This document shows, one piece after another, positions 53,628 through 62,063 of a stretch of 64,000 nt of DNA; within the stretch, counting starts at the first letter, position 1; every line of letters starts with the position of its first letter. Location: positions 248,001-312,000 of the forward strand of contig JAFUIP010000014.1 of NCBI GenBank assembly GCA_017468435.1, in the 5' to 3' direction. Source of the DNA: Bacteroidales bacterium (lineage in GTDB: Bacteria > Bacteroidota > Bacteroidia > Bacteroidales > UBA1402). A program made the translations under genes and the position numbers. The notes under the pieces are model-generated. The model saw only the letters and a list, made by a program, of their open reading frames with translations, searched no databases and had not been told where the DNA came from.

Positions 53628-55319
53628 TTATTTCAACAGAGCTGAAACTTCTGCATCGGTGGCATATTTAGCAAATTCGATGTCCTTAGCAGCCTTGGCC
53701 TTCATAGAAGCATCGTCAGCGATAGCCTTCTTCAAACCGGCAACCACTTCGGCCTTGTTGTTGGTCTTAGCACCAATCAAAGCCTGCAAGTAGTAAGTAT
53801 CAGCGTCAGCGTTTTCAACGGCAGCCAAAGTAGCCTTAGCCTTGGTGTAATCCTTAACCAAGATTTGAGCCAAAGCAGCATTGTTGCTCTTTTCGTTACC
53901 GAAAGCCTTCACAGCGTTAGCATACTGACCTTTCTTGATGTAAAGCAAACCAAGAGCTTCTTCGTAGTTTTCAGCACCGGCAGCTTGGTTCAAGTAAGAT
54001 TCAATGGTAGCGTTGTCAGCGTCTTCAGAGATAGCAATCAAAGCCAGGTTCAAAGCAACTTCCTTAGCCTGACCCTTGGTGTAAGCCTTTTCGTACCAAG
54101 ACTTGGCAGCCTTCAAATCGCCGGCAGCAAACTTGATGTTACCGATGTTGTTGTAAGCGCGATAGTCATTAGCATACAATTCGATGGTCTTGTTGTAAAC
54201 AGCTTCTTTTTCAGCAACGGTGTTGTACAAAGTAGCAGTGTACAGCATTTCTTCAACGCTCAATTCAGCGCCACCGGCTTGGTAAGCAGCCTTGATTTCG
54301 TCGTCGCTGCGACCGATAACGTCAACAGTCAAAGCAATCTTAGAACGACGCAACTGAGGAAGAATGTCTTCGGCCAAAACCTTGTAAGCAGCAGCCAAGT
54401 TCTTGATTTCAGCTTCGCGCTGTTCGGGATCAGAATACATAGAAAGAACGCGGAGGATCAATTCCTTATCTTGGATGTTAGAAGCTTCGAGCAAAGTCTT
54501 GAAACCTTCCCAGTCTTCAGCGGTGAATTCACCTTCAACAGCACCTTGAGCCTTAGCTTTCTTCAATTCGCGGTTGATGTACTTGGTGGTGTTCTGTTCG
54601 CGTTGACCGGCCAACTTTTCGTTCAAATCGGTCTTACCATCAGGAGAAGCATAAGAAGAAATCTTGATACCGGCGATTTCCTTGTTTTCGGTCTGAGCAG
54701 CATTGACGATAGCAGCAGCCAAAGCCTTTACTTCTTCGCCCTTCAATTCGCTGCTGCGAACGTTAGCCTGTTGGATAAGGAACATGATGTTAGCTTCGGT
54801 AGTTTCCTTGATGACGCGTTGGAAAGCATCGGTACTGGGAGCAGGATTAGCGGTTTCAACGCTAGCCAAAGTTTCGGTAGAGATAACACCGTCAGCCAAT
54901 TTTACTTCGGGATGTTCAACAGTCTTCTTGCCATCAACAACGGTAACGCGAGCATACAATTCAGAGCGTTCCATGGCAGGAATGTAATCGAAAGAAGTCT
55001 TTCCGCTGAAAGAACCACCGGTCTTGGTAGGAATAACCTGGTTGTTGCCAACAGCCTTTTCACCTTGCAAAGTGATAGGAGTACCTTCAACTTCGCCACC
55101 TTCGTACTTCAAAACGGGAACGATGGTAACGAGACCCTTAGCGGGGAACATCTTTTCGGGAACAACGCAGGTGTAAGCAACATCTACTTTACCACCAATG
55201 GCCTCAAGTGTCTGAGGAGTGATGGTGAAATGTTCACGAGTCAATGCCAATTTTGCACCGCAGCTGGTCAACAGCAAAGCGATAGCAAGAATCAACGAAA
55301 ATTTACAAGTTTTGTTCAT
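53628..55319 (-). CDS. Lipoprotein with OmpA-like and tetratricopeptide parts
   Basis: The 563-residue protein has a lipoprotein signal (MNKTCKFSLILAIALLLTSC), a beta-rich N-terminal half, an OmpA-like segment (KISSYASPDGKTDLNEKLAG; about residues 220-270) and TPR-like helices near the C-terminus (AYNNIGNIKFAAGDLKAAKSW). Codon use is very uniform, suggesting high expression. It may link the outer membrane to peptidoglycan; this is an inference. Flanked by a -7 box and a terminator, it is monocistronic. Confidence 0.7.
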   Translation of the reverse strand: MNKTCKFSLILAIALLLTSCGAKLALTREHFTITPQTLEAIGGKVDVAYTCVVPEKMFPAKGLVTIVPVLKYEGGEVEGTPITLQGEKAVGNNQVIPTKTGGSFSGKTSFDYIPAMERSELYARVTVVDGKKTVEHPEVKLADGVISTETLASVETANPAPSTDAFQRVIKETTEANIMFLIQQANVRSSELKGEEVKALAAAIVNAAQTENKEIAGIKISSYASPDGKTDLNEKLAGQREQNTTKYINRELKKAKAQGAVEGEFTAEDWEGFKTLLEASNIQDKELILRVLSMYSDPEQREAEIKNLAAAYKVLAEDILPQLRRSKIALTVDVIGRSDDEIKAAYQAGGAELSVEEMLYTATLYNTVAEKEAVYNKTIELYANDYRAYNNIGNIKFAAGDLKAAKSWYEKAYTKGQAKEVALNLALIAISEDADNATIESYLNQAAGAENYEEALGLLYIKKGQYANAVKAFGNEKSNNAALAQILVKDYTKAKATLAAVENADADTYYLQALIGAKTNNKAEVVAGLKKAIADDASMKAKAAKDIEFAKYATDAEVSALLK

Positions 55320-55365
55320 AGTTTTTGTTATTTATGAGATTTAAATTGATAATTCACAGATTCCG

Positions 55366-55373
55366 CAAAAGTA
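55366..55373 (-). promoter_or_regulatory. -7 box of the TPR/OmpA-like lipoprotein gene
   Basis: The minus strand reads TACTTTTG, matching TAnnTTTG, about 47 bp before the start codon. Confidence 0.55.
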
Positions 55374-55399
55374 CAATTAAAAAACGAAATATTTTCCTT

Positions 55400-55440
55400 A
55401 AATGTTAAAAAAGAGAGGTTTATTTGAATTATTAACATTT
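55400..55440 (-). terminator. Weak terminator candidate after the permease-protease gene
   Basis: AAATGTTAA (55400-55408) and TTAACATTT (55432-55440) could pair just after the stop. The loop is long and the stem AT-only. Confidence 0.3.
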
Positions 55441-55443
55441 GGT

Positions 55444-58400
55444 TTACAAAATTAATTTAAAACAGAAACTTTCGTTCAGATGTTTGACGCGGGTAATGTA
55501 AACGCCTTCTGGCAAGAAACTTGGCAGGTTGATAGATTCTAACTCTTTGTTTTTTAATGATTTATAAATCAATCTGCCTTGTGTGTCATATACCTCGATG
55601 AGGATGTCGGAAGTCCAGCCTTCGGGATATTCCAACTGTAATACGCGCGTGCTTCTTTGCAAGGCAACGAGAGGTGTTTTTGTCTTTTCCGGCCTAAATA
55701 AACTGCTGTCATTGAGTGAAATAACGGGTTCAACCCACATGGAAGCCGCTTGCGAGAACCACGAAGAAGTATTGATTGCCTGCCATTTTTTATCGAAGTA
55801 GTACGCAGTGTTATGCGCTGTCTTTGCTCCGAACATGGCAAAATCTGCCTCCAAATGAGGCAAATCTATGTCGATGACGACGAAATAATTGCCATCCACC
55901 ACCACGGGTTCAGCGAAGCGTACATAATTCTCCTTTTCGCCGAGCGTCTTTTTATAGATTTGTTGAAAACGCGAATTCTTGTATTCCCAATAATAAGGGC
56001 GCAAAGTGGCTTCCGTCAAAACGACATTTGGCTCCGACTCGCGCACAATCTTTACCGTTACCGGCGCAGACGATTGATATTGAGCCACATAAGGCATAAG
56101 GTAAACGCCATACACCAAAGATTTTCCTTTCTGTTCGAAACGTTCTGCGAATTCGTTGATTTTCTGATGGTTGTTTCCGAAAAGATAGCCGAGTCCGTCA
56201 ATGTTCATCGCTTCGATTTCGTCGCTTTCCTGAATGTTGCCGATACGATGCACGTCTTTGCTTTCCCAAGGATCCATGCCGTCGATGGCGCTGAGGCCGC
56301 TGTTGTCCGGATCGAGCCAGTGTTTCAGCTGTTTGTCGGCTTCGTTGTGGCTGTCCCAGGCCTTGAAAAGTTTCACGTAATAATCGCCGTAATAGTAGTC
56401 ATCGCAGCCGGTGGCACCACCAGAATCGCCGCCGGTAAGCGCGCCCACAAGCCGCATATTCTTGTCGAAAAGCGCAGAACCCGAAGAGCCTATCCAAGTA
56501 TGGCCGAGTTCCCAGCGGGCCACGTTCCAATGATTGTGAGGCGCAATGCCCTCCTGATCCGAAATCCACGAAGCCTCCACTATCGGATCTTCTTCGATGG
56601 CGTAGCGCATGGGTTCTCCGTAAGGATGATGAATGCCTATAAATGGATGATTATCAGCAATATTTTTCGATATGTCCCAACCTGCCAAATAGGGTCTGTA
56701 ATCGGCAGCGGGTAAACTTTCCAATTCAAGCAGGGCAAAGTCTATGTCTTTTGCGTAGGCGCGGGTCTGACAACCATTCAGGGAAAATTCTTCGGAAGGC
56801 TGAATGTCGCTCATGCAGCGAGGTGTCTGGTAGTTAAGGAAAACCACCGTGCGTCGGCCAAGGGCGGGATTGTCTTTCAAGCAGTGCGCCGCTGTCAGGA
56901 TGTATGGCCTTCCGTCTTGTCGGCCATTGTTGACGAAAGTGCCTGTGCAGTAAGTGTCTCCGTCCAAAATGAGCAGGCAAACGCTGCGGGCGATGGTCTC
57001 GATGGATTCGTTGCAAGAAACCTGGGGCAAACAGGGAATGTCCAAATACTGAAATTTGGCAGCAGCGCGCAAGCCGCGATAATCGTGGTTCACGTGGTAA
57101 ATTTGTAGTTCCCCGGGAAATTCGGCCTCGGCAGGCTCTTGATACTCGATTATTAATTCGTCTCCGGGCAGAGGCGCCACCGGAAATTCATCGCCTTCCT
57201 GATGGTTCAAATGCGTGAAAGCACCGAGTATGTTTTGGCGTTCGGGGTCGTAAAGGAACAATTTGGCGCCCGGCGGAATGCGGAAAGTATCGAACACCAC
57301 ATTCAAGGAATAGGCCTTCGGCGAATGAATATGCACGCGCCAAACCTTGGTGCCATCTTCCGTGTAGAAGGTCTCGCCGCTGTTGTCGAGATTGATGTTC
57401 ACCGGAATCTTGTGTGCAAAATGCAGCGGTCCATGAGGATTGCCGTACAGCGAATCGAGGCGCATCACCGAATCCACATCGAAAGCGGGCAACACGATGG
57501 GTGAAGCATTCAGGCAACGGGTGCGGACAAGCGAGGCTTCTTCTCCCAAAGGCATTCCTCCGAAAGAGCGTTGCGCCATGCTATTTATGGGGAATAACAA
57601 CAAGCCGACAATCAATGCAATGTGAGAAGATTTCTTCTCTTTTTTTTGTCCGAAAATGTATCGGATGGGCCACCAAACAGATGGAATGCTGATGGCGGAA
57701 ACGGTTAGCAAAACGAGAAGCAAATCTCTAATTTTCAGTTTAATAGGATAAGCTTGCACCACGAAACTTCCGTCGCCCAATTGCAGCCAACCGAAATGTT
57801 GTTGCAAGAGGCAGAGAATGCATCCCAAGACAATGCCCAAAACGGCTCCCAACAAGGCAATCATCCAACCTTCGAACAGAAATACTTGCTTGATTGTCTG
57901 GCTATTGGCGCCCAAATGGCTCAGCACCTGCGCGTCTTTTTTCTTCTCAAGAATCAGCATTGACAGCGAACCAATCACATTGAAGAGGGCAATAATGAGG
58001 ATGAAGCAGAGAATGAGGTAAGTAATCCATTTTTCCATGCGGTTGATGCGGTAGAAATCGGCCTGCTGTTCGTAGGCGTCCTGCACCAGGAATGCTGCGC
58101 CCAAAATCTTTTGGATTCGTCTTTTGCTTTGTTCCAACTTCTTGATGTCGTGAAGTTTGAGCTCGATAGAAGTGACTTCGTCGGCCTCGTATTCGAGCAG
58201 TTCGCGCGAGAAGTCCAAAGGAGTAATCAGGTAGGCGTCGTCCACTTCCGTTTGGTTGATGCCAAAGCTTCCGCTGATGAGTATCCGCTTGGCTTTGAAG
58301 GCATTGGTCGGATTGAGCAAGTTGACTTTGCCTTTTCGTTTGGCTGCGTAAAGCGTTACCGGATCTATGAACGAACTGCCCGTGCCCAAGGTCGAAGCCA

Positions 58401-58854
58401 GGCCTACACCGATGCAGGCAAACTGAATATCGTATTCTATGGGTGCGAAATGGCCCACGCGTATGCATTGGTCGATGTTGGTGAGGCTGTCGTAATTCAG
58501 GCTGACACCTTTCATCAGCGCGCTGGTTTGGCTGTCCTTGTAGCGCACCAACACATTTTCCTCTATGCTTTCGCAGAAAACCGCCACATTGTCGAGTGCC
58601 CTGATTTGCGAGAATCGTTCCTCGTCGATGTGAAAGCTTTTGCCCTCTACTGCCGTGATTTTCAGGTCGGGGTCGAGGTTGCGGTACATGGCGCCCAATA
58701 AATCCTGAAACCCGTTGAAAGCCGACAAAGTGCACACCAATGCCAGGCTTGCCGCGGCAATTCCCAACACAGACACCAGCGAAATCAGGTTGATGGCGTT
58801 ATGCGACTTTTTCGAAAACAGGTATCTCGAGGCTATGTAAAGGGGCCATTTCAT
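55444..58854 (-). CDS. Fusion: LolC/E-type permease to secreted trypsin-like protease with T9SS-type tail
   Basis: One uninterrupted 1136-residue frame. Residues 1-400 form a LolC/E/FtsX permease: TM1 near 22-45, periplasmic domain, then three segments near 270-390. After GQKK (402-405), an A8 tract, a second signal peptide follows (KKSSHIALIVGLLL, SMA then Q428). Next is an S1 protease like lysyl endopeptidase: ILTAAHC (H657), DIDFALLEL (D705), GSSGSALF (S791). The last about 70 residues resemble a type-A sorting domain (IEVYDTQGRLIYK, PEGVYITRVKHL). It follows rbfA by 15 bp. One A fewer gives an early stop 12 codons on, so separate products by slippage are possible. A sequencing error is the main alternative. 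Confidence 0.8.
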   Translation of the reverse strand: MKWPLYIASRYLFSKKSHNAINLISLVSVLGIAAASLALVCTLSAFNGFQDLLGAMYRNLDPDLKITAVEGKSFHIDEERFSQIRALDNVAVFCESIEENVLVRYKDSQTSALMKGVSLNYDSLTNIDQCIRVGHFAPIEYDIQFACIGVGLASTLGTGSSFIDPVTLYAAKRKGKVNLLNPTNAFKAKRILISGSFGINQTEVDDAYLITPLDFSRELLEYEADEVTSIELKLHDIKKLEQSKRRIQKILGAAFLVQDAYEQQADFYRINRMEKWITYLILCFILIIALFNVIGSLSMLILEKKKDAQVLSHLGANSQTIKQVFLFEGWMIALLGAVLGIVLGCILCLLQQHFGWLQLGDGSFVVQAYPIKLKIRDLLLVLLTVSAISIPSVWWPIRYIFGQKKEKKSSHIALIVGLLLFPINSMAQRSFGGMPLGEEASLVRTRCLNASPIVLPAFDVDSVMRLDSLYGNPHGPLHFAHKIPVNINLDNSGETFYTEDGTKVWRVHIHSPKAYSLNVVFDTFRIPPGAKLFLYDPERQNILGAFTHLNHQEGDEFPVAPLPGDELIIEYQEPAEAEFPGELQIYHVNHDYRGLRAAAKFQYLDIPCLPQVSCNESIETIARSVCLLILDGDTYCTGTFVNNGRQDGRPYILTAAHCLKDNPALGRRTVVFLNYQTPRCMSDIQPSEEFSLNGCQTRAYAKDIDFALLELESLPAADYRPYLAGWDISKNIADNHPFIGIHHPYGEPMRYAIEEDPIVEASWISDQEGIAPHNHWNVARWELGHTWIGSSGSALFDKNMRLVGALTGGDSGGATGCDDYYYGDYYVKLFKAWDSHNEADKQLKHWLDPDNSGLSAIDGMDPWESKDVHRIGNIQESDEIEAMNIDGLGYLFGNNHQKINEFAERFEQKGKSLVYGVYLMPYVAQYQSSAPVTVKIVRESEPNVVLTEATLRPYYWEYKNSRFQQIYKKTLGEKENYVRFAEPVVVDGNYFVVIDIDLPHLEADFAMFGAKTAHNTAYYFDKKWQAINTSSWFSQAASMWVEPVISLNDSSLFRPEKTKTPLVALQRSTRVLQLEYPEGWTSDILIEVYDTQGRLIYKSLKNKELESINLPSFLPEGVYITRVKHLNESFCFKLIL
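57640..57647 (-). other. A8 tract at the permease-protease junction
   Basis: Eight A residues (minus strand) in the context C-A8-G, codons CAA AAA AAA GAG. Loss of one A gives a stop (TGA) 12 codons after GGA; gain of one A leads to a stop (TAG) about 24 codons later. Such runs promote polymerase or ribosome slippage. Confidence 0.85.
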
Positions 58855-58869
58855 CGATATAAACCGAAA

Positions 58870-59205
58870 TTATTTCTTGAGCAGGTCTTCGATTTTTTCG
58901 GCGTAATCGAGTGAGTCGTCGATGTAGAAATGCAGCTCGGGCATCTTGCGCAATTGGAAGCGCACGCGTTGAGCCAGTTCGTGACGAATCGACTTGGCCG
59001 TATCTTGAATGTTTTTCAGAATGTCGGCGCTTTTTTCGGTGGGAAAAATGCTCAGGTAGGCGCGGGCAATGCTCAAGTCAGAAGTAACGCGCACCACGCT
59101 CACGCTCACCATGACGCCGGGCATTTTTCGGGTTTCCACCAAGAAGATTTCGCTCAATTCTTTCTGAAGCAATCGGCCTATTTTGTTTTGTCTTGTTGTT
59201 TCCAT
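58870..59205 (-). CDS. rbfA: Ribosome-binding factor A
   Basis: The 111-residue protein assists 16S rRNA maturation in the 30S subunit. Family core: RQNKIGRLLQKELSEIF, VMVSVSVVRVTSDLSIARAYLSI and ELHFYIDDSLDYAEKI. It lies 6 bp after the O-methyltransferase gene and 15 bp before the permease fusion, giving an aroQ-OMT-rbfA-permease string. Confidence 0.93.
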   Translation of the reverse strand: METTRQNKIGRLLQKELSEIFLVETRKMPGVMVSVSVVRVTSDLSIARAYLSIFPTEKSADILKNIQDTAKSIRHELAQRVRFQLRKMPELHFYIDDSLDYAEKIEDLLKK

Positions 59206-59211
59206 AATTGT

Positions 59212-59844
59212 TTATTTTTTTCTGATAATGGTTAATCCGTCGCGCAAAGGTAACATTACTTTTTCTACTCTGCTATCCTTGGCGAGATAATCGTTGAATT
59301 CGGCAATGGCAATGGATTGGCTGTCGTTGTGCGCGATTTCGTTGAAAAGCTTTCCATTCCACAAAGTGTTGTCTGCCAGCAAGAAAGAACCGGAGTGCAT
59401 TTTGTCCAAGAGCATCTCGTAACACTCCTTGTATTGACGCTTGTCGTGATCCAGAAATACAAGGTCGAAAGTTCCTTCAAGGCTGGGAATCAACTCTTTG
59501 GCATCGCCGTAATACATTTTTATTTTATCTCCGTAGGGAGAACGCGCAAACCAATCTTTGTGATGATCTTCGAATTCGTCGTTGTGCTCGATGGAATGAA
59601 TTTCGGCATCGGGCGCAGTGCCTTCGGCGAAACAGAGCGTAGAATAACCGGTGAACGTGCCCAGTTCCAAAACCCTTTTGGCCTGAATCATCTTGCAGAA
59701 CATCACTAAGATACGACCTTGCAAATGCCCCGACACCATGCGCGGATTCAAGAACTTCACATAGGTTTCGCGGCGCAATTGCTGCAACAACAGCGGCTCT
59801 TCTTCGCTGTGCGCACAAAGATAATTGTCCAATTTTTCGTCCAT
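59212..59844 (-). CDS. SAM-dependent O-methyltransferase (class I, family 3)
   Basis: The 210-residue protein fits the COMT-like small-molecule O-methyltransferases: VLELGTFTGYSTLCFAEG, IHSIEHNDEF and LVFLDHDKRQYKECY. The acceptor is unknown. Its ATG shares a base with the aroQ stop (TGATG), so the two are coupled. Confidence 0.88.
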   Translation of the reverse strand: MDEKLDNYLCAHSEEEPLLLQQLRRETYVKFLNPRMVSGHLQGRILVMFCKMIQAKRVLELGTFTGYSTLCFAEGTAPDAEIHSIEHNDEFEDHHKDWFARSPYGDKIKMYYGDAKELIPSLEGTFDLVFLDHDKRQYKECYEMLLDKMHSGSFLLADNTLWNGKLFNEIAHNDSQSIAIAEFNDYLAKDSRVEKVMLPLRDGLTIIRKK

Positions 59845-60269
59845 CAGAACTCCTTTCGTATAATGGCTTCGACGCCCTTTCGGTACGATTCCAAGCCGAA
59901 TCCGATGAAACTTGTCACGCAGGCATCTTCAATCATCGACACGTGGCGGAAACTTTCTCTTTTGTAAATGTCCGAAATATGTACCTCGATGACGGGGGTG
60001 GAAATGGCGCGGATGGCGTCACCCAAGGCAATGGACGTGTGCGTGTAGGCGGCGGCGTTGAGCACGATGCCGTCGTAGTCGAATCCCCATTCGTGCAGCT
60101 TGTCGATGATCGAGCCTTCGTGGTTCGACTGGAAATAAGAGAATTCAACCTCGGGATAATCCTTCACCAGTGTTTCGTAATAGGCTTCGAATGAGCTGTT
60201 TCCGTATATTCCGGGCTCGCGTTTTCCCAAGAGATTGAGGTTGGGTCCGTTGATAATGGCGATTTTCAT
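59844..60269 (-). CDS. aroQ: 3-dehydroquinate dehydratase, type II
   Basis: The 141-residue enzyme makes 3-dehydroshikimate in aromatic amino-acid synthesis. The start at 60269 gives MKIAIINGPNLNLLGKREP, the usual N-terminus; ATGs at 60272 and 60296 are also possible. Active-site regions NPNLNLLG-type, GIVLNAAAYTHTS and EVHISDIYKRESFR are present. A -7 box lies at 60336-60343. Confidence 0.93.
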   Translation of the reverse strand: MKIAIINGPNLNLLGKREPGIYGNSSFEAYYETLVKDYPEVEFSYFQSNHEGSIIDKLHEWGFDYDGIVLNAAAYTHTSIALGDAIRAISTPVIEVHISDIYKRESFRHVSMIEDACVTSFIGFGLESYRKGVEAIIRKEF

Positions 60270-60296
60270 CATGTTTTTTTCTTCGGTCGTAATCAT

Positions 60297-60304
60297 TATT
60301 TTTG
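60297..60304 (+). promoter_or_regulatory. -7 box of xerD
   Basis: TATTTTTG matches TAnnTTTG, 50 bp before the xerD ATG. It overlaps the aroQ leader on the opposite strand. Confidence 0.5.
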
Positions 60305-60335
60305 CAAGCGTTTTTCACGAACGTTTTGCAAACGA

Positions 60336-60343
60336 CAAAAATA
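60336..60343 (-). promoter_or_regulatory. -7 box of the aroQ-rbfA-permease genes
   Basis: The minus strand reads TATTTTTG, matching TAnnTTTG. The transcript would start near 60330. Confidence 0.5.
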
Positions 60344-60353
60344 CAAACAAAAG

Positions 60354-61250
60354 ATGACGCAGCATACCCCTTGGCTAAAAAAATACGCAGCTTTTCTTCG
60401 CTTGGAAAAGTCGCTGTCGGAGAATACTTTGGCAGCTTACATGGCCGATTTGCAAAAGCTGATGGATTATGCCGGCGAACGCCCTTTGGATACTTTGTCC
60501 TCGGCCGATATCGAGACTTTTCTCTGTAGCTTGCACGACTTGGGCATTTCTCCGCGTTCTCAGGCGCGTATCTTATCGGGAATCAAGTCGTTCTATGCTT
60601 TTTTGCTCATAGAAGATTATATTCAGAGCGATCCGACGGAACTGATCGATACTCCGCAAACTGGGAAACATTTGCCCGAAGTCTTGAGCCTTGAAGAAAT
60701 CGATGCGATGCTGGCGCAAATAGACCTGAGCAAAGCTGACGGACACCGCAATAAAGCCATGTTGGAAACCATGTACAGCTGTGGTCTGCGTGTGTCGGAA
60801 TTGGTTGGCCTGAAGCTTTCGAATTGTTATTTCAACGAAGAATACATTCTGGTGGAAGGCAAGGGAAGCAAGCAACGTTTGGTGCCCATTTCGCAAAAGG
60901 CAATGATGGAGATAAAACATTGGCTGCAAGATCGTTCCTGTATGAACAACATTCGCAAAGGCGAAGAAGATTTTGTCTTTTTGAGCAAGCAGGGCAGGGC
61001 TGTTTCACGTTCCATGGTGTTCCGTATCATCAAGGATCTGGCGGCAAAGGCCGGAATTAAGAAAACAATCAGCCCGCATACGCTTCGTCATAGTTTTGCC
61101 ACGCATTTGCTGGAAGGCGGTGCCAATCTGCGCGTCATTCAGCAATTGTTGGGACACGAAAGTATTCTCACCACCGAAATCTATACCCATCTCGACCGCA
61201 CGTTCTTGCGCTCACAAGTGCTGGATTTTCATCCTCGTAACCGAGAATAA
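60354..61250 (+). CDS. xerD: Site-specific tyrosine recombinase XerD
   Basis: The 298-residue recombinase resolves chromosome dimers at dif with XerC. SAM-like N-terminal domain (about 5-90), catalytic Arg in YSCGLRVSEL, HTLRHSFATHLLEGG, LLGHESILTTEIYTHL with the tyrosine. Bacteroidales have similar Xer genes without mobile-element context, and nothing mobile is seen nearby. Confidence 0.9.
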   Translation: MTQHTPWLKKYAAFLRLEKSLSENTLAAYMADLQKLMDYAGERPLDTLSSADIETFLCSLHDLGISPRSQARILSGIKSFYAFLLIEDYIQSDPTELIDTPQTGKHLPEVLSLEEIDAMLAQIDLSKADGHRNKAMLETMYSCGLRVSELVGLKLSNCYFNEEYILVEGKGSKQRLVPISQKAMMEIKHWLQDRSCMNNIRKGEEDFVFLSKQGRAVSRSMVFRIIKDLAAKAGIKKTISPHTLRHSFATHLLEGGANLRVIQQLLGHESILTTEIYTHLDRTFLRSQVLDFHPRNRE

Positions 61251-61433
61251 CGGCTGCTTCGCATCAAAAACAGTGCCACAAGTGCTAAAAAATGCCTCTT
61301 GATAGATTTTTGTAAGGCTTTGTGAGATTCGGCTTTTTAAAAACACCGATGAAAACGGAGATTTTTGGGTCTTTTTGTAAGATTTTGAAAATAGATTGTA
61401 AGATTATTTTTTTTGGAGGCAGACTTACTTTTT
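61251..61433. other. Convergent gap xerD/RNase H without a clear terminator
   Basis: AT-rich stretch with short TTTTTGTAAGATTT-like repeats; no gene or strong hairpin seen. Confidence 0.5.
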
Positions 61434-62063
61434 CTACTTTCTTCCGAAATCGGCCGGAATTTCTCCCCAAATTTCGGTGTGCCATTTGTATAGGGGAATG
61501 TCATCGTACTGATGCGTTTGCAGCCAAAGTTCGGCGCGTTCGATGAGTTCGAAAACCACATCGTTGCGACCCGTGCGAGCCAATTTGGTGCCGCATTTTT
61601 TCTTCTTGATCCAAAGCAGGGCATTGGCACTGTCGGAGTAAACGGGGATGCAGAGTCCTTTCTGTTTCTGCAAAGCTAAAATGTGGACGATGGCCAGAAA
61701 TTCACCTATGTTGTTGGTGCCGTCGGCATAGGGTCCGGCATGAAAGATCTCCTTTCCGTCGCCTAGATAAACACCGCGATACTCCATCAGACCGGGATTT
61801 CCGCTGCAAGCTGCATCCACCGCTACCACGTTTCCTTGCGGGCGCGGCTGACGAGGGTCGATGCTGGATGCTTGCGTGGTTTTCTTGGCGTAGGCACTTT
61901 GCCAGCCTTTCGTCAGAGCTATTTTGGCTTCGGCGAGTTCGGGAAATCCCATGTAGCGCGCACCGTCGAACCCGTCCACCTGACGTTTGCAAGCTTCCCA
62001 AGAATCGAAGATGCCGCTTTCGCGACCTACCCAAACCACGTAATACTTATTTTTCTTTGCCAT
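61434..62063 (-). CDS. rnhA: Ribonuclease HI with N-terminal RNA-DNA hybrid-binding domain
   Basis: The 209-residue protein degrades RNA in RNA-DNA hybrids. An N-terminal caulimovirus-type hybrid-binding domain (YYVVWVGRESGIFDSWEACK) precedes the RNase H fold with AVDAACSGNPG, NNIGEFLA and YSDSANALLWI. The start at 62063 overlaps the end of the RlmL-like gene by 17 bp. Confidence 0.9.
   Translation of the reverse strand: MAKKNKYYVVWVGRESGIFDSWEACKRQVDGFDGARYMGFPELAEAKIALTKGWQSAYAKKTTQASSIDPRQPRPQGNVVAVDAACSGNPGLMEYRGVYLGDGKEIFHAGPYADGTNNIGEFLAIVHILALQKQKGLCIPVYSDSANALLWIKKKKCGTKLARTGRNDVVFELIERAELWLQTHQYDDIPLYKWHTEIWGEIPADFGRK

Noticed and set aside
53865..55337. 490-codon open frame antisense to the lipoprotein gene
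   Set aside because: It arises from the very biased codons of a highly expressed gene.
60354..61250. Integrase of a mobile element
   Set aside because: No attachment-site repeats or mobile-element genes flank it and it fits chromosomal XerD.
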